This document shows, piece by piece, positions 15,614-23,979 of a stretch of 64,000 bases of DNA. The DNA is from Saccharopolyspora kobensis (GTDB taxonomy: Bacteria; Actinomycetota; Actinomycetes; Mycobacteriales; Pseudonocardiaceae), in the NCBI RefSeq assembly GCF_900108315.1, contig NZ_FNVB01000004.1, forward strand, positions 372,001-436,000, read 5' to 3'. Positions within the stretch are counted from its first letter, which is position 1, and each line of letters begins with the position of its first letter. The notes below the pieces were generated by a model, which saw only the letters and a program-made list of their open reading frames with translations, was not told where the DNA came from and did no database searches. A program made the translations under genes and the position numbers.

Positions 15614-16828
15614 CTAGCGGCGCAGCGCCGCGTGCGTGCGGTCGAGATCGGCGATGGAGCGGACGCCGAGGAGCTGGAGGGTGCGGACGATCTCGGTGCT
15701 GAGGATGTCCACCGCCTTCTGCACACCTCGTTCGCCACCGGCCATCAGGCCGTAGAGGTAGGCGCGGCCGATGAGGCACGAGTCGGCGCCCAGCGCGATC
15801 GCCGCGACGATGTCCGCGCCGCTGGTGATGCCGGTGTCCAGCAGGATCTCGGCCCGGTCGCCGATCGCTTCGCGCACCGCCGGCAGCAGCTCCAGCATGG
15901 TCGGCGCCCGGTCCAGCTGGCGCCCGCCGTGGTTGGACAGGATCACGCCGTCGGCGCCCAGCTCGACCACGCGGCGGGCGTCGTCGGGGTTCTGGATGCC
16001 CTTGATGATCAGCGGGCCCCGCCAGAGCTCCCGCAGCCACTCCAGGTCGGCGTAGTTCAGCGACGGGTCGAACATCGAGTTGATCAGGTCGTGCACCGTG
16101 CCCGACCAGTGGTGGAAGGAGGCGAACGTCAGCGGCTCGGTGGTGAGCAGGTTGAACCACCAGGCCGGGTGCATCGCGCCGTCCACGATCGTCTTGAGCG
16201 TGAGCTCCGGCGGGATGGTCAGGCCGTTGCGGGCATCGCGCAGCCGCGCGCCGCCGACGGGCGTGTCCACGGTGAGGATCAGCGCTTCGTAGCCCGCGTC
16301 CTGCGCGCGCTCGACCAGCGCTCGGCTGGCCTCGCGGTCCTTCCACAGGTAGAGCTGGAACCACTTGCGGGCCTCCGGCGCGGCGGCGGCCAGGTCCTCC
16401 ACCGACGTCGTGCCCATCGTGGAGAGCGCGTACGGGATGCCGGTGCGCTCGGCGACGCGGGCCACCGCCGGTTCGCCCTCGTGGTTCATCATCCGCGTGA
16501 AACCGGTGGGGGCGAAGGAGAACGGCAGCTTCGACGGCTTGCCGAGGATCTCGGTCGAGGTGTCCACAGCGGACACGTCGCGCAGCACCGACGGGCGGAA
16601 CTCGACATCGCGGAACGCCCGGCGGGCGCGGCGCAGGCTGATCTCCCCCTCGGCGGCGCCGTCGGTGTAGTCGAACACGGCACGCGGTGTGCGCAGGCGG
16701 GCGATGGTGCGCAGGTCGGCGATGGAGTGCGCGGCCGACAGCCGGCGCTCGGTGGGGTTGAACTGCGGTGGCTTGACCCGCAGGAGCGGACGCAGTTCGG
16801 ACCAGCGCGGAAGTTGCCGCTTGACCAT
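15614..16828 (-). CDS. FMN-dependent alpha-hydroxy-acid dehydrogenase (LldD-like)
   Basis: 404 residues. Flavin enzyme oxidising L-2-hydroxy acids such as L-lactate. Seen: DYTDGAAEGE near the start of the barrel, FMN-binding YALSTMGTTS, QLYLWKDR, DTPVGGARLRD, and the catalytic His in SNHGGRQLDRAP followed by DTGITSGADIVAAI. Closest in form to actinobacterial LldD2-type enzymes; the exact substrate is not certain. ATG at 16828 with GGGAG upstream. Divergent from the erythromycin-esterase homologue. Confidence 0.88.
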   Translation of the reverse strand: MVKRQLPRWSELRPLLRVKPPQFNPTERRLSAAHSIADLRTIARLRTPRAVFDYTDGAAEGEISLRRARRAFRDVEFRPSVLRDVSAVDTSTEILGKPSKLPFSFAPTGFTRMMNHEGEPAVARVAERTGIPYALSTMGTTSVEDLAAAAPEARKWFQLYLWKDREASRALVERAQDAGYEALILTVDTPVGGARLRDARNGLTIPPELTLKTIVDGAMHPAWWFNLLTTEPLTFASFHHWSGTVHDLINSMFDPSLNYADLEWLRELWRGPLIIKGIQNPDDARRVVELGADGVILSNHGGRQLDRAPTMLELLPAVREAIGDRAEILLDTGITSGADIVAAIALGADSCLIGRAYLYGLMAGGERGVQKAVDILSTEIVRTLQLLGVRSIADLDRTHAALRR

Positions 16829-16876
16829 TCGAGCTCCCTTCGTCGCGGTGCGACATTACCTCCGCGAACGAGTTGC

Positions 16877-17046
16877 TAATCTCGCAGCATGGCAACGGGC
16901 AGTCTCTTCCTCTGACGCTCCTCCCCGGGAGGAGCGGAACACCGGTGCGGGCGAACCCGCGACCGGTCGCTGCCCGCTGCCCGGCCTGATGAGCCGGATC
17001 CGCCCTCCCGTTCGGTGACCTTCTTGCACACCAAACCCGAGGAGCG
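16877..17046 (+). promoter_or_regulatory. Leader region with leaderless 8-codon frame and competing stem-loops
   Basis: A -10-like TAATCT (16877-16882) lies 6 bases before ATG at 16889, which opens the frame MATGSLFL and stops at 16913-16915. A 9-base-pair stem (16916-16936) follows at once, then a second stem-loop (16941-16967). The left arm of the first stem, CGCTCCTC at 16916-16923, is also complementary to the Shine-Dalgarno segment GAGGAGCG at 17039-17046 of the next gene. This layout resembles ribosome-mediated attenuators of antibiotic-resistance genes. Function is inferred only; no clear -35 is seen. Confidence 0.45.
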
Positions 17047-17054
17047 AACGAGGG

Positions 17055-18323
17055 ATGACGAACGACCGCACGCCCGCGGACTGGTTCCGCGCCCGATCCC
17101 ACACCTTGACCAGCCTCGACGCCGACGCGCCGCTGGACGACCTCGAACCGCTGCGGGAGATCATCGGTGACGCCCGCGTCGTGGCGCTGGGCGAAGGCGC
17201 CCACTTCGTCCGCGAGTTCACCGACACCCGGCAGCGGATGCTGCGCTTCCTCGCCGAGCGCTGCGGCTTCACGGTCCTGACCTTCGAGTTCGGGTTCAGC
17301 GAGGGCATCGCGCTGGACCACTGGTTGCGCGGCAGCGGTGGGGAAGCCGAACTCGCAGGCCTGGCGGGGACCACGAACGCCGGGGTGAACCCGGCGCTCG
17401 TGCGCTGGCTGCGCGAGCACAACAGCACCAGCGGGCACCCGCTGCGCTTCGCCGGGTTGGACACCCCGGTGGCCGGGGGTCAACTGCGCCCGGCGCTGGA
17501 ACCGGTGGCCGACTACCTCCGCGAGGTCGACCCGGACGCCGCTTCGCGGATCGACACCGCGTTGTCGATCTCGGACCGGATCACCGGCACGTCGGTCGCC
17601 GTGGCCGCTCCCAGGTGGGGTGGGCTGGCGACCGCGGAGCAGGACGCGCTGACCGCGTCGCTGGCGCGGTTGCTGGTGCGGGTCCGGTCGATGGAGCCGC
17701 TCTACGTGTCGCGCAGCGATCAGGAGCGCTACGACGTGGCGCTGCGGCACCTGGAGACCGCCGTGCGCGCGGACTACATGTTCGGCGCGATGCGGAGCTT
17801 CTTCGCGGGAGACGGCCTGCTCGCGGACCCGTCGGCGAGGGACCACCACATGGCCGAGTCGATGCGCTGGTGGCTCGACCGGCTGCCCGCGGGCACGCGC
17901 ATCGCGCTGGCCGCGCACAACAACCACGTCCAGAAGTCCCCGGTGTTCTTCGGCGATGAGCTGGCGCTGCTGCCGCTGGGCCACTACCTGGCCCGGATGC
18001 TCGGCGACGGCTACCGCGCGCTGGCCCAGACCCACACCGCCGAGCGGATCCCGGAGATCTACCCGAACGCGGCCGCCGAGGCCGGGTTCGACGTGGTCGA
18101 CGTGCAGATGCCCGATCCCGCGCCGGGCAGCGTCGAAGCGGCGCTCGTCGACGCGGGGCGCGGCGGCGAGGTGACCCTCACCGATCTGCGCGGCGGGCCG
18201 GAGGAGCTGGTCGGCATCCGGGCGCAGAGCGAGAACATGCCCACGCCGGTCGTGGCGGCGTTCGACGGCGTGCTCTCGGTGCCCACCGCCACCGCCTACT
18301 ACACGACGAGTTTGTCCGAGTAG
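17055..18323 (+). CDS. Erythromycin esterase family protein
   Basis: 422 residues. Ere-type enzymes use an activated water to cleave esters, including macrolide lactones; many chromosomal members have unknown substrates. Seen: LGEGAHFVREF near residue 45 (the usual LGE-x-x-H active-site region), FEFGFSEG, and ALAAHNNHVQKS near 287, where the family has conserved histidines. No signal peptide, so cytosolic. ATG at 17055 with GAGGAG upstream. The leader contains a tiny frame and stem-loops that could attenuate expression. Confidence 0.85.
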   Translation: MTNDRTPADWFRARSHTLTSLDADAPLDDLEPLREIIGDARVVALGEGAHFVREFTDTRQRMLRFLAERCGFTVLTFEFGFSEGIALDHWLRGSGGEAELAGLAGTTNAGVNPALVRWLREHNSTSGHPLRFAGLDTPVAGGQLRPALEPVADYLREVDPDAASRIDTALSISDRITGTSVAVAAPRWGGLATAEQDALTASLARLLVRVRSMEPLYVSRSDQERYDVALRHLETAVRADYMFGAMRSFFAGDGLLADPSARDHHMAESMRWWLDRLPAGTRIALAAHNNHVQKSPVFFGDELALLPLGHYLARMLGDGYRALAQTHTAERIPEIYPNAAAEAGFDVVDVQMPDPAPGSVEAALVDAGRGGEVTLTDLRGGPEELVGIRAQSENMPTPVVAAFDGVLSVPTATAYYTTSLSE

Positions 18324-18329
18324 GACGTC

Positions 18330-18358
18330 GGGGGCGTGCCTGGCCCGGGCACGCCCCC
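18330..18358. terminator. Bidirectional terminator
   Basis: Eleven-base arms GGGGGCGTGCC and GGCACGCCCCC with a 7-base loop, between the convergent esterase-family (+) and phospholipase (-) genes. Confidence 0.8.
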
Positions 18359-18364
18359 TCTCGG

Positions 18365-18934
18365 TCAGTCGGTCGCCGTGATCTGCACGAGGTGGCCCGC
18401 GGCGTTGACCGCCTGGAACCTCAGCGGCTCGTCGGCGGTCGACGGCAGCTGCTGGATCTGCGCGTGCTCGACGGCTTCGGCGGTGGAGCCGCTCACGCCG
18501 CCGAACTCCCGCACCGCGAAGTAGTAGATGTTCGCGGTGCCCTTGCACGCCAGGTTGTCACCGCAGGCGGTGTACATGTCGTCGCGGAAGTTGTCGTCGA
18601 TCTCCTTGCGGTTCGGCTCGGTGAACCGCTCCTGCTTCTTGTAGTTGCGGTACCCGAAGTCGTGCCGGTCGCAGCTGGTGCGGAACTTGAAGCCCAGCGG
18701 CTCGTCCGGCGACATCGAGCAGCCGTCGGAGGACCAGTCCAGCTGGTCGGCGTGCGGCTGCTCGGCCCTGGTCCGGGTGAAGTCGTCGAGGGAGAGCTCG
18801 AACAGGTACTGGTCGGTGGTGCTGCGCAGTTCTCCCGGGCTGAGGTCGGCGTGCGCGGTGCCGGCGGTGAGCAGCAGCGCCCCGGCGGCGACGGCGGTGG
18901 TGAACAAGCCACGGCGAGCGGGGGATCGTTCCAC
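18365..18934 (-). CDS. Secreted prokaryotic phospholipase A2
   Basis: 189 residues from GTG at 18934 (GAGGAG 7 bases upstream). Signal peptide ending AHA-DLSP. The prokaryotic PLA2 signature CDRHDFGYRNYK carries the catalytic His-Asp pair. Cysteines in DGCSMSP, TSCDRHD, TACGDN and LACKG give the two expected disulfides. Extracellular calcium-dependent hydrolysis of the sn-2 acyl bond is known for the family. Monocistronic, ended by the shared terminator. Confidence 0.88.
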   Translation of the reverse strand: MERSPARRGLFTTAVAAGALLLTAGTAHADLSPGELRSTTDQYLFELSLDDFTRTRAEQPHADQLDWSSDGCSMSPDEPLGFKFRTSCDRHDFGYRNYKKQERFTEPNRKEIDDNFRDDMYTACGDNLACKGTANIYYFAVREFGGVSGSTAEAVEHAQIQQLPSTADEPLRFQAVNAAGHLVQITATD

Positions 18935-19080
18935 GGCAGGGCTCCTCGGATCCGGAGTGATCGCTCACCGTGTTATAGCCGGTGCGGGTGATGTTCGCGG
19001 GGAAGCTGAGCAACCTGCACGAGAAAGGTGGAACCTCCGCTGGGCCGATCGGTGGCGGCGCCGGGGCGGCGAACTGCTCG

Positions 19081-19182
19081 TCAGCCCTGCCGGGCGTAGA
19101 GCTGGTCAGCGCTCTCGTCGGCGGACGCGCAGCCCGCGAGAACCTTGGTCGCGGCCGCCAAACCGATCGAGCTCCGCTGCAC
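19081..19182 (-). CDS. Possible 33-residue lipoprotein
   Basis: GTG at 19182 preceded by GAAGGGGGGAG. The product begins VQRSSIGLAAATKVLAGC and ends SADQLYARQG. A lipobox-like LAGC and a short polar tail resemble entericidin-like or small exported lipoproteins, but the hydrophobic core is short and broken by Thr-Lys. It could be a degraded lipoprotein gene or chance. The remaining bases of the 18935-19275 gap show no other gene. Confidence 0.3.
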   Translation of the reverse strand: MQRSSIGLAAATKVLAGCASADESADQLYARQG

Positions 19183-19275
19183 GCTCCCCCCTTCGACGGT
19201 GTTGTGCCGCGCCCGGTGATCACTTACGTGAAAAACTTTCGTCTCTGGTCGCAAGTGCTGGCACCGCGTCCGGGA

Positions 19276-19806
19276 TCAGGTGAGCTTGAGGAGCATCCGG
19301 GTGTTGCCGAGGGTGTTGGGCTTGATGTTGGCCAGGTCGAGGAATTCCGCCACGCCCGCGTCGACCGAGCGGCGCATCTCCTCGTAGACCTCCGGGGTGA
19401 CCGGCGCGCCGTCGACCTCCCGGAAGCCGTGCCTGCCGAAGAACTCCGTCTCGAAGGTCAGCACGAAGACGCGGGCCAGGCCCAGCTCGCGGGCCAGCGC
19501 CACCAGCTGGCGCACCAGGCGGTGGCCGATGCCGGTGCCCTTGGTCGCCGGGTCCACCGCGACGGTGCGGATCTCGGCGAGGTCCTCCCAGAGCACGTGC
19601 AGGGCGCCGCAGCCCACCACGCGGGCCGCACGGCCGGGTTCGGACAGCTCGGCGACCCAGAACTCCTGGATGTCCTCGTAGAGGGTCACCAGGTCCTTGG
19701 CCAGCAGCACCTCGCCCGCGTAGGTGTCGACCAGCGTCTTGATCGCCGGGACGTCGGCGATCCGCGCCCGCCGAATCGCTATCGCCGATGGCGCATAGTC
19801 ATTCAT
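19276..19806 (-). CDS. ArgA-like amino-acid N-acetyltransferase, paralogue 2
   Basis: 176 residues from ATG at 19806. GNAT-fold acetyltransferase like mycobacterial Rv2747, an acetylglutamate synthase of arginine synthesis (family knowledge). Seen: EDLAEIRTVAVDPATKGTGI (acetyl-CoA site) and the shared segments LTFETEFFGRHGF and KPNTLGNTRMLL. About two thirds identical by eye to the upstream gene, so a tandem duplication. Follows it by 34 bases in the same direction, presumably one transcript. Frame extension to 19899 is not supported. Confidence 0.85.
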   Translation of the reverse strand: MNDYAPSAIAIRRARIADVPAIKTLVDTYAGEVLLAKDLVTLYEDIQEFWVAELSEPGRAARVVGCGALHVLWEDLAEIRTVAVDPATKGTGIGHRLVRQLVALARELGLARVFVLTFETEFFGRHGFREVDGAPVTPEVYEEMRRSVDAGVAEFLDLANIKPNTLGNTRMLLKLT

Positions 19807-19840
19807 GGGGGCATGGTAGCGCCGCGCGCCACCGGATTGC

Positions 19841-20350
19841 TCAGCACGCGCCGAGGTGCAGCAGCATCCGCGTGTTGCCGAGGGTGTTCGGCTTGACATG
19901 GGCCAGGTCGAGGAACTGGGCCACGCCCTCGTCCGGCGAGCGCCGGATCTCCTGGTAGATCTCCGGCGGCACCGGCGTGTCGGCGATCGGCAGGAAACCG
20001 TGCCTGCCGAAGAACTCCGTCTCGAAGGTGAGCACGAAGATCCTGGCCAGGCCGAGCTCGGCGGCCGCCGCGATCAGCCGGGTGACGATCGCGTGCCCGA
20101 CGCCGCGCCCCTTGCTCGTCGGGTCCACCGCGACGGTGCGGATCTCGGCGAGGTCCTCCCACAGCACGTGCAGGGCGCCGCAGCCGACGAGGACGCCGTC
20201 CGATTCGGCGACCCAGAACTCCTGGACGTCCTCGTAGAGCGTGACGAGGTCCTTGCCGAGCACCACCTTCCCGGCGTAGTGGTCGATCAGCGCCTTGATG
20301 TCGCGGACGTCGCGCACTCGGGCCGGGCGGATCTCTACCGGAGCGTTCAC
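19841..20350 (-). CDS. ArgA-like amino-acid N-acetyltransferase, paralogue 1
   Basis: 169-residue GNAT acetyltransferase of the ArgA/Rv2747 type, probably making N-acetylglutamate for arginine synthesis. Acetyl-CoA motif RTVAVDPTSKGRGVGHA; conserved LTFETEFFGRHGF and KPNTLGNTRMLL. GTG at 20350 has no Shine-Dalgarno. A -10-like TAGGCT lies 8 bases ahead on the coding strand, so the transcript may be leaderless. That -10 lies inside a DtxR/IdeR-type iron box, suggesting iron-dependent repression. Its paralogue follows. Location between ftsK and pgsA matches mycobacterial synteny. Confidence 0.87.
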   Translation of the reverse strand: MNAPVEIRPARVRDVRDIKALIDHYAGKVVLGKDLVTLYEDVQEFWVAESDGVLVGCGALHVLWEDLAEIRTVAVDPTSKGRGVGHAIVTRLIAAAAELGLARIFVLTFETEFFGRHGFLPIADTPVPPEIYQEIRRSPDEGVAQFLDLAHVKPNTLGNTRMLLHLGAC

Positions 20351-20351
20351 G

Positions 20352-20370
20352 TTAGGTAAGCCTAACCATA
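20352..20370. promoter_or_regulatory. DtxR/IdeR-type iron box
   Basis: TTAGGTAAGCCTAACC at 20352-20367 differs by one base from the first 16 positions of the consensus TTAGGTTAGCCTAACC, as recalled from IdeR/DtxR literature. It ends one base from the GTG of the acetyltransferase gene and covers the -10-like TAGGCT on that strand, a position that would block transcription when iron is ample. It is also about 120 bases upstream of rimO on the other strand. Confidence 0.6.
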
Positions 20371-20474
20371 AGGCGGGTGCTCCGGGTGGTAATCTCGACC
20401 ACCATCGCGCGCACCCCGGGTGACGTCGTCGTCCGCGAGGGCCGGGTTCAGGCAGGGCCGCAACACCTGGACGT

Positions 20475-20487
20475 TAGGCTCGACGCA
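20475..20487 (+). promoter_or_regulatory. Leaderless -10 of rimO
   Basis: TAGGCT at 20475-20480 lies 6 bases before the rimO ATG, with no Shine-Dalgarno between. This is the spacing of a leaderless mRNA start. No matching -35 is evident. Confidence 0.4.
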
Positions 20488-21926
20488 TGTCAACCGAGCA
20501 GAATCACCGCCGAGTCGCCATGGTCACGCTCGGTTGCGCCCGCAATGAAGTCGACTCCGAAGAGCTCGCCGGGAACCTGCACAGCCGCGGCTGGGACCTC
20601 GTCGACGCGGAGGACGCCGCCGACGTGGTGGTCGTGAACACCTGCGGCTTCGTCGAATCGGCCAAGAAGGACTCCGTCGACACGCTGCTCGCCGCCTCCG
20701 ACACCGGCGCGAAGGTCGTCGCGGTCGGCTGCATGGCCGAGCGCTACGGCAACGAGCTCGCCGAGCACCTGCCGGAGGCCGACGCGGTCCTCGGCTTCGA
20801 CCACTACGGCCAGCTCGCCGACCGGCTCGACGACGTCCTCGCGGGCAAGGCCATCCAGGCCCACCAGCCGCAGGACCGGCGCAAGATGCTGCCGATCACC
20901 CCGGTCGCCCGTCCCGCCGCTGCAGCGGAGGTCGCGGTGCCCGGCCACGGCTGGGTGCCCGCCGCGCGCTCGGTGGCGCGCCGCCGGCTCGACGACTCGC
21001 CCGTCGCCGCGCTGAAGCTGGCCTCCGGCTGCGACCGGCGCTGCTCGTTCTGCGCGATCCCGTCCTTCCGCGGCTCGTTCCTGTCCCGGCAGCCCGAGGA
21101 GGTGCTGGGCGAGGCCGTGTGGCTGGCCGAGCACGGCGCCAAGGAGCTGTTCCTGGTCAGCGAGAACTCGACCTCCTACGGCAAGGACCTCGCCGACCCG
21201 CGCGCGCTGGAGCTGCTGCTGCCGCGACTGGCCGAGGTCGAGGGCGTCGAGCGGGTCCGCGTCTCCTACCTGCAGCCCGCCGAGACCCGGCCCGGTCTGG
21301 TGCGCACCATCGCGAGCACGCCCGGCGTCGCGCCCTACTTCGACCTGTCCTTCCAGCACTCCAGCGAGTCGGTGCTGCGGCGGATGCGCCGGTTCGGCTC
21401 CACCGAGTCCTTCCTGGCGCTGATCGAGCAGATCCGCGAGCTGGCGCCGGAGGCGGGCATCCGCAGCAACTTCATCGTCGGGTTCCCCGGCGAGACCGAG
21501 GAGGACTTCGCCGAGCTGCAGGACTTCCTCACCCGCGCCCGGCTGGACGCCGTCGGCGTGTTCGGCTACTCCGACGAGGACGGCACCGAGGCGGCCGGGT
21601 TCGCCGACAAGCTCGACCCCGAGGTCGTCGACGAGCGCGTCGAGAAGCTCTCCGACCTGGTCGACGAGCTGATCGCGCAGCGCGCCGAGGACCGCATCGG
21701 CAGCGAGGTGCGGGTCCTGGTCGAGCGCATCGACGACGGCGAGGTCGTCGGGCGTGCCGACCATCAGGGGCCGGAGGTGGACGGGGAGTGCCTCGTCGAA
21801 GATGCTGGAGAGGTCGGCGTGGGTGAAGTGCTGCGGTGCCGGGTGGTGGACAGCGAGGGCGTGGACCTCGTCGTTCGCCCGGTCGGTGGCGCGCCCGCGG
21901 AGGACCGGTCCGGGGAGCAACCATGA
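20487..21926 (+). CDS. rimO: Ribosomal protein S12 methylthiotransferase RimO
   Basis: 479 residues. Radical-SAM enzyme that methylthiolates an aspartate of ribosomal protein S12. The N-terminal UPF0004 domain has its three cluster cysteines (LGCARN, NTCGFV, GCMAER), the radical-SAM motif is CDRRCSFC near residue 182, and a TRAM domain ends the protein. Probably leaderless. Stop overlaps the pgsA start by 4 bases, so rimO, pgsA and cinA form one translationally coupled operon. Confidence 0.94.
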   Translation: MSTEQNHRRVAMVTLGCARNEVDSEELAGNLHSRGWDLVDAEDAADVVVVNTCGFVESAKKDSVDTLLAASDTGAKVVAVGCMAERYGNELAEHLPEADAVLGFDHYGQLADRLDDVLAGKAIQAHQPQDRRKMLPITPVARPAAAAEVAVPGHGWVPAARSVARRRLDDSPVAALKLASGCDRRCSFCAIPSFRGSFLSRQPEEVLGEAVWLAEHGAKELFLVSENSTSYGKDLADPRALELLLPRLAEVEGVERVRVSYLQPAETRPGLVRTIASTPGVAPYFDLSFQHSSESVLRRMRRFGSTESFLALIEQIRELAPEAGIRSNFIVGFPGETEEDFAELQDFLTRARLDAVGVFGYSDEDGTEAAGFADKLDPEVVDERVEKLSDLVDELIAQRAEDRIGSEVRVLVERIDDGEVVGRADHQGPEVDGECLVEDAGEVGVGEVLRCRVVDSEGVDLVVRPVGGAPAEDRSGEQP

Positions 21927-22537
21927 CGGCCGATGGCGCGGCATCCAACCCGCAGGCGGTGCGGCCCGAGCCGGTACCGCTGGTCAACATCGCCAACATC
22001 CTGACCGTGTCCCGGCTCGCGCTGGTGCCGGTGTTCCTGGTCGCGCTGTTCTGGGACGGCGGGCACGACGACCTGTGGCGCTGGATCGCCACCGGGGTGT
22101 TCGCGGTCGCCTCGATCACCGACCGCATCGACGGTGACCTGGCGCGCCGCCGCGGCCTGGTCACCGACTTCGGCAAGATCGCCGATCCGATCGCGGACAA
22201 GGCGCTCACCGGCGCCGCGCTGATCGGCCTCAGCGTGCTCGGCGACCTCGGCTGGTGGGTCACCTGGGTGATCATCGGCCGCGAGCTGGCCATCACGCTG
22301 CTGCGGTTCTGGGTGATCCGGCACGGCGTGATCGCGGCCAGCTACGGCGGGAAGATCAAGACGCTGCTGCAGGCCCTGGCCATCGGTCTCTACCTGATGC
22401 CCCTCGGCGCCTGGGCCGACCTGCCGCGCTGGGTCCTGATGGGCGCGGCGGTGCTGGTCACCGTCGGCACCGGGCTCGACTACGTGGTCCGCGCGGTCCG
22501 GCTGCGCGCCGCGGGACGGACCAAGGCCGGCGCATGA
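21923..22537 (+). CDS. pgsA: CDP-diacylglycerol-glycerol-3-phosphate phosphatidyltransferase
   Basis: 204 residues, ATG at 21923 inside the rimO stop. Integral membrane enzyme making phosphatidylglycerophosphate. The CDP-alcohol transferase signature is intact at about residues 70-95: DG-x2-AR-x8-G-x3-D-x3-D, seen as DGDLARRRG then [10 protein letters not shown]. Several membrane helices follow. Overlaps cinA by 4 bases. This is the actinobacterial pgsA3-type gene next to clgR and the psp genes. Confidence 0.92.
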   Translation: MTADGAASNPQAVRPEPVPLVNIANILTVSRLALVPVFLVALFWDGGHDDLWRWIATGVFAVASITDRIDGDLARRRGLVTDFGKIADPIADKALTGAALIGLSVLGDLGWWVTWVIIGRELAITLLRFWVIRHGVIAASYGGKIKTLLQALAIGLYLMPLGAWADLPRWVLMGAAVLVTVGTGLDYVVRAVRLRAAGRTKAGA

Positions 22538-23025
22538 TCCTGGAACCGGTCGGTCTGCCGTTCTCGCAGGTGGCGGACCTGCTCGACGTCCTGCGCAAGC
22601 GCGGCGAGACGGTCGCCACCGCGGAATCGCTGACCGCCGGGCTGGTGGCCGCCACGCTGACCGACGTGCCCGGGGCCAGCGACGTGGTGCGCGGCGGGCT
22701 CGTCGTCTACGCCACCGACCTCAAGGCCGAGCTGGCCGGCGTCGACTCCGACCTGCTCGCCGAGTGCGGCGCGGTGCACCCGCGGGTCGCGGAGATGCTC
22801 GCCGACGGTGCGCGCACCAGGTGCCGGGCGGACTGGGGCATCGGGCTGACCGGCGTGGCGGGGCCGGATCCGCAGGACGGCGTGGCACCCGGCACCGTGC
22901 ACCTCGGGTTCGCCGGGCCGGGCGGCGCGGTGGTGCACTCGGTGCGCTTGCCGGGTGACCGGCACGGCGTGCGGGCTGCGGCCGTTCGGGTGGCGCTGGA
23001 ACACTTCGCGGATCTGCTGCGTTGA
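22534..23025 (+). CDS. cinA: CinA C-terminal domain protein (NMN amidohydrolase type)
   Basis: 163 residues, corresponding only to the C-terminal (PncC-like) domain of CinA, which deamidates nicotinamide mononucleotide in NAD recycling. Motif TAESLTAGLVAATLTDVPG near residue 30 and GIGLTGVAGPDP near 105. No N-terminal molybdopterin-binding-like domain, as usual for stand-alone actinobacterial copies. Third gene of the rimO-pgsA-cinA operon. Confidence 0.9.
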   Translation: MILEPVGLPFSQVADLLDVLRKRGETVATAESLTAGLVAATLTDVPGASDVVRGGLVVYATDLKAELAGVDSDLLAECGAVHPRVAEMLADGARTRCRADWGIGLTGVAGPDPQDGVAPGTVHLGFAGPGGAVVHSVRLPGDRHGVRAAAVRVALEHFADLLR

Positions 23026-23092
23026 TCCGGGAGGATGTCGTGCGCAGGCGGAACGCGGCGTCCAGCCGGACCGGTTCGATCGGGCGCCGGGC

Positions 23093-23106
23093 GTTCGCCC
23101 TCGGCG
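23093..23106 (+). promoter_or_regulatory. ClgR box upstream of clgR
   Basis: GTTCGC, five bases, then GCG, matching the ClgR operator form described for Streptomyces (from memory). A -10-like TAACGT lies at 23147-23152, placing the box around -60, an activator position. It suggests autoactivation of clgR. Confidence 0.5.
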
Positions 23107-23207
23107 GACTTGTCCACGATCGTTCTCGTTCGGGCCGTGGGATGAGTAACGTAGGGAGCGTTCACGCGTGGTGCACGCGGTAGGCGACGAAGGAAGGGAG
23201 GCGCGCG

Positions 23208-23657
23208 ATGACCGTATTGTTGCGGGAGGCGGTCGGTGACCGACTGCGCCGCGCCCGGACCGCACAGTCTCGGACCTTGCGGGACGTTTCGCGCGCTGCC
23301 CGGGTGAGCCTCGGATATCTCTCCGAGGTGGAACGGGGCCGCAAGGAGGCGTCCAGCGAGCTGCTCGCCTCGATCTGCGACGCCCTCGACCTGCCGTTGC
23401 CGGAGCTGCTGGTGACCGTGGCCGGTGACCTGGACGAGACGATGCTGGTGCCATCCGGCGTCGACCGGGCCGCCGAGATGGACGGGGACCGCTTGGTGCC
23501 CAGTCTGATCGGCACCGAGCTGACCGAGACCGAGCTCGCCCAGCAGCAGCTGGCCGATGCGGACGCGCGCGCTTGCGCGGAGCGCCTGCAGCCGGTGCTC
23601 AGCCAGCGCATCAGCGCCCCGGTGCGCAAGCCGGGCGGAGTTGTCGTAGCAGCGTAG
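23208..23657 (+). CDS. clgR: XRE-family stress regulator ClgR
   Basis: 149 residues. Helix-turn-helix at about residues 12-66 ([20 protein letters not shown] then [15 protein letters not shown]), the ClgR recognition region. ClgR activates clp protease and, in mycobacteria, psp genes. The protein ends VVVAA; in Streptomyces the terminal Ala-Ala makes ClgR a ClpP substrate (family knowledge), so turnover control is probably kept. ATG at 23208 after AGGAAGGGAGG. A ClgR box lies upstream, and a U-tract terminator separates it from pspA. Confidence 0.9.
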   Translation: MTVLLREAVGDRLRRARTAQSRTLRDVSRAARVSLGYLSEVERGRKEASSELLASICDALDLPLPELLVTVAGDLDETMLVPSGVDRAAEMDGDRLVPSLIGTELTETELAQQQLADADARACAERLQPVLSQRISAPVRKPGGVVVAA

Positions 23658-23733
23658 AGGCCTGTTCTCCAGGCTCGTCCGGCGTGGCGGCGGCAGGTGC
23701 CGAGCCGCGCCGGGCGCACAAGAGCAGATGTCA

Positions 23734-23786
23734 GGTCGTGGGTGCCGGAGCGGGTTTCGCCCGTTTCGGCACTCACGACCGTTTTT
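23734..23786 (+). terminator. Intrinsic terminator after clgR
   Basis: Two 21-base arms (23734-23754 and 23760-23780) pair throughout with three G-U wobbles and a 5-base loop, followed by G and five T at 23782-23786. One of the few classic U-tract terminators in this window. It implies that pspA has its own promoter. Confidence 0.8.
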
Positions 23787-23901
23787 CCGGTACCCGGTGC
23801 GCGGCCCCCGGGGGCGGGCTGGTTCGATCTTAGGCGTGACTCCGGGCGATCCCGGAGATCTACCGTGTTTGGTGGAAGCGGACCCGACTACCTGACACGA
23901 T

Positions 23902-23929
23902 GGAACCAGCCGACACGCCTGGTGCGTTG
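23902..23929 (+). promoter_or_regulatory. ECF-sigma-type promoter of pspA
   Basis: GGAACC at 23902-23907 and CGTTG at 23925-23929, 17 bases apart, about 50 bases before the pspA start. The elements match envelope-stress ECF sigma promoters (SigE/SigH type in mycobacteria). Sits between the clgR terminator and pspA. Confidence 0.5.
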
Positions 23930-23979
23930 TGTCGGCGGTGGGGCAGCCGAGCAGCAGCAGAAGAAGGCAGGCGGAGGAG

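Noticed and set aside
20352..20370. Iron box read as a Zur or Fur site
   Set aside because: The TTAGG/CCTAA half-sites with this spacing fit the DtxR/IdeR form much better than Fur (GATAATGATAATC-like) or Zur consensus sequences.
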